Shown piece by piece: positions 6,756 through 8,467 of a DNA stretch of 8,467 bases. The notes under the pieces were generated by a model. That model did no database searches. It saw only the letters and a list, made by a program, of their open reading frames with translations, and was not told the DNA's origin. Every line of letters starts with the position of its first letter. Within the stretch, counting starts at the first letter, position 1. Location of the stretch: positions 1 through 8,467 of the forward strand of contig JAGCCD010000089.1 of assembly GCA_017651785.1 (NCBI GenBank), read 5' to 3'. The position numbers were made by a program, and so were the translations under genes. This stretch comes from Bacteroidales bacterium. Its GTDB lineage: Bacteria > Bacteroidota > Bacteroidia > Bacteroidales > UBA932.

Positions 6756-7778
6756 ATGGCAGACATCATACTCGGCATAGAATCTTCCTGCGACGACACC
6801 TCGGCCGCCGTCATCAAAGACGGCTGGCTGCTCTCCAATGTCATTGCATCTCAGGACGTTCACAAGGCGTACGGGGGAGTGGTGCCGGAGCTTGCATCCA
6901 GGGCCCACGAGCTCAATATCGTGCCCGTGGTGAGCGAGGCCCTCTCGCAGGCCGGCGTGCAGGCTCAGGACCTTACGGCCATCGCCTTTACGCGCGGCCC
7001 CGGCCTTCTGGGCTCGCTCCTTGTGGGCACTTCCTTCGCCAAGGCTATGGGCCTTGCTCTCGACATCCCCATAGTTATGGTAAACCACCTGCAGGGACAC
7101 CTGCTGGCAGACTTCATACGCCGTCCCGGAGAGGAGGTGAGGGAGCCCTCATTCCCTTATCTCTGCCTTCTGGTGAGCGGAGGCAACTCGCAGATAGTCA
7201 GGGTAGACGGCCCTCTGGACTATACCATCCTGGGCCAGACCATAGACGACGCGGTGGGGGAGGCGTTCGACAAATGCTCCAAGATGATGGGCCTGGGCTA
7301 TCCCGGAGGCCCCATAATAGACCGCCTTGCAAAACAGGGCAACCCCCTCAGGTTCAAGTTCGCAAAACCCCATATCCCCGGGCTGGACTATTCTTTCAGC
7401 GGCATCAAGACGTCCCTCCTGTACTTCGTGAGGGACGAGATGGCAAAGGATCCCGGCTTTATGGAGAACAACAAGGAAGACATCTGCGCCTCGTTCCAGA
7501 AGACGCTCATAGACATCCTGATGGACAAGCTCATAAAGGCGGCAAAGCAGACCGGAATAAAGGACATCACCATAGGGGGCGGCGTGAGCGCCAACAGCGG
7601 CTTGCGCCAGAGGCTGGTGGCCGAGGGCGCGCGCCGCGGATGGCGCACTTTCCTCCCGCCCTTCAAGTTCACCACAGACAACGCCGCAATGATCGCCATA
7701 GCCGGCTGGTTCCACTACAGGGCAGGCGAGCGCACCCCTCTTGACGTGGCCCCCGTGTCACGTATGTCAGACTTTTAG
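6756..7778 (+). CDS. tsaD: tRNA t6A37 threonylcarbamoyltransferase TsaD
   Basis: Kae1/Qri7/TsaD-family enzyme, universal and usually essential, that transfers the threonylcarbamoyl group from threonylcarbamoyl-AMP to N6 of A37 in ANN-decoding tRNAs. It normally works with TsaB and TsaE, after TsaC/Sua5 makes the intermediate; none of those genes is in this window. The 340-residue length is normal. Landmarks in order are LGIESSCDDTS (6-16), the GGVVPELASRAHE stretch (40-52), RGPGLLGSL (80-88), metal-binding H111 and H115 in NHLQGH, the nucleotide-binding SGGNSQ (141-146), GYPGGPIIDRLA (181-192), GGGVSANS (274-281), and D309 in TTDNAAM, the expected third metal ligand. All key residues are intact. 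ATG 6756 begins directly with the ASKHA-fold strand MADIILGIESS, so no other start is needed. The 11-bp gap to the next gene suggests cotranscription. MtaB, encoded across the divergent gap, uses the t6A made here. Confidence 0.97.
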   Translation: MADIILGIESSCDDTSAAVIKDGWLLSNVIASQDVHKAYGGVVPELASRAHELNIVPVVSEALSQAGVQAQDLTAIAFTRGPGLLGSLLVGTSFAKAMGLALDIPIVMVNHLQGHLLADFIRRPGEEVREPSFPYLCLLVSGGNSQIVRVDGPLDYTILGQTIDDAVGEAFDKCSKMMGLGYPGGPIIDRLAKQGNPLRFKFAKPHIPGLDYSFSGIKTSLLYFVRDEMAKDPGFMENNKEDICASFQKTLIDILMDKLIKAAKQTGIKDITIGGGVSANSGLRQRLVAEGARRGWRTFLPPFKFTTDNAAMIAIAGWFHYRAGERTPLDVAPVSRMSDF

Positions 7779-7789
7779 AACCACTTTAT

Positions 7790-8467
7790 ATGGAAGAGAA
7801 CAAAACCCTCATGTCTAGGAGGATACGTAGTATTCTGCTGGTCTGCAACAGTTACGACTCCTTCTCCCTTGAGGAAGACGGCCGCCTGGACGTCCAGATA
7901 GCCCGCGAGTACGCCGACCTGAACCTCAGCAACCCGCCCCGCGTGCACCGCGCGGCAAGCACCGCCGAGGCTCTTGACAGGCTCGCAGCAGGGGAGCGTT
8001 TCGACGTAGCCCTTACTATGTATTACGAGGGCTCGGTGAACGTGTTCGACTTTGCCGACTCAGCCAAGAAATACGACCCCGCAATGCCGGTGGTCCTTCT
8101 CTCTTCCTTCTCCCGCGAAATTTATCGCCGCATAGAAGAAACCGCCTGCAGCAGCATAGATTACGTATTCTGCTGGAACTACAATACAGACCTCATCATC
8201 GCCATCATCAAGCTCCTGGAAGACTCGCTCAACGCAGATTCCGACATCCTTGAGCACGGCGTGCAGGCCATCCTACTGGTAGAAGACTCCATCAAGTATT
8301 ACTCCACCTATCTGCAGGCGCTGTACAGTATGGTGCTGCAGCAGAACACGGAGGCAATCAAGGACGCCCTCAACGAGCAGCAGCAGATCCAGCGAAAGCG
8401 CAGCCGTCCCAAGATCCTTCTGGCAACCAACTATCAGGACGCCGCCTCAATGTACGAGAAGTACAAA
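7790..8467 (+). CDS. Receiver-like protein, probable N-terminus of a Bacteroidota PEP/pyruvate-binding-domain protein (partial)
   Basis: Open from ATG 7790 to the right edge, 226 codons visible. Two receiver-like units can be seen. The first (about residues 13-145) starts RSILLVCNSYDSF and lacks the usual acidic pair; in FDVALTM (71-77) the phospho-acceptor position appears not to be Asp, so it looks like a pseudo-receiver. A second unit starts at about 158 with GVQAILLVEDSIKYYSTYL, which has a normal ED acidic pair, and continues past RPKILLATNYQDAASMYEKY; its acceptor Asp would lie outside the window. From memory, this pattern resembles the N-terminus of large (about 1000-residue) Bacteroidota proteins that end in a PEP synthase/PPDK-type PEP/pyruvate-binding domain, whose function is poorly known. 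That domain is not in view, so the assignment is inference. ATG 7811 (Met8) is an alternative start. It lies 11 bp after tsaD and is probably cotranscribed. Confidence 0.7.
   Translation, partial: MEENKTLMSRRIRSILLVCNSYDSFSLEEDGRLDVQIAREYADLNLSNPPRVHRAASTAEALDRLAAGERFDVALTMYYEGSVNVFDFADSAKKYDPAMPVVLLSSFSREIYRRIEETACSSIDYVFCWNYNTDLIIAIIKLLEDSLNADSDILEHGVQAILLVEDSIKYYSTYLQALYSMVLQQNTEAIKDALNEQQQIQRKRSRPKILLATNYQDAASMYEKYK

Noticed and set aside
6711..7715. Minus-strand frames within tsaD (6711-7100, 7149-7715, 7388-7699)
   Set aside because: They are antisense shadows of tsaD with no recognisable domains.
6722..7744. A 340-codon plus-strand frame overlapping tsaD
   Set aside because: It is an out-of-frame translation of tsaD rich in Arg, Gly, Pro and His. 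TsaD itself carries every family motif, so the overlapping frame is a shadow.
7779..7789. Possible terminator or promoter between tsaD and the next gene
   Set aside because: The gap is only 11 bp, with no stem-loop or T-run, so cotranscription is the simpler reading.
8060..8257. A 65-codon minus-strand frame inside the right-edge gene
   Set aside because: It is a short antisense frame inside a gene that has clear receiver-like motifs on the plus strand.

Overview
The window looks like a chromosomal core region from a GC-rich member of Bacteroidota, most likely Bacteroidales. Three things suggest this. Matches to the Bacteroidota -7 promoter element (TAnnTTTG) sit in the only real intergenic gap. 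The MtaB and TamB-like proteins have a Bacteroidota style. The right-hand gene resembles a Bacteroidota-type receiver-like/PEP-pyruvate-binding protein. By eye, GC content is well above that of typical Bacteroides, so a GC-rich lineage such as Rikenellaceae or an uncultured gut Bacteroidales group is possible. This placement is inference only.

Layout: two divergent, tightly packed transcription units leave a gap of about 108 bp (6648-6755). Leftward from the gap run tamB (very large envelope protein), folB (dihydroneopterin aldolase), mtaB (tRNA methylthiotransferase) and a metallo-beta-lactamase-fold hydrolase cut by the left edge. Every junction in this unit overlaps (4, 34 and 4 bp), which implies one mRNA and coupled translation. 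Rightward run tsaD (tRNA t6A37 transferase) and, 11 bp later, a receiver-like gene cut by the right edge. There is no gene-free stretch over 300 bp and no sign of mobile elements, CRISPR, tRNA or rRNA.

Functionally the window mixes housekeeping roles: outer-membrane biogenesis (TamB), folate synthesis (FolB) and tRNA position-37 modification. TsaD makes t6A37, and MtaB methylthiolates that same base to ms2t6A37, so two consecutive steps of one modification lie on opposite arms of the divergent locus. The points most worth a second look are the divergent promoter with mirrored -7 elements, the weak translation start of tamB, and the poorly characterised receiver-like protein at the right edge. 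I see no clear evidence of a wholly new system.
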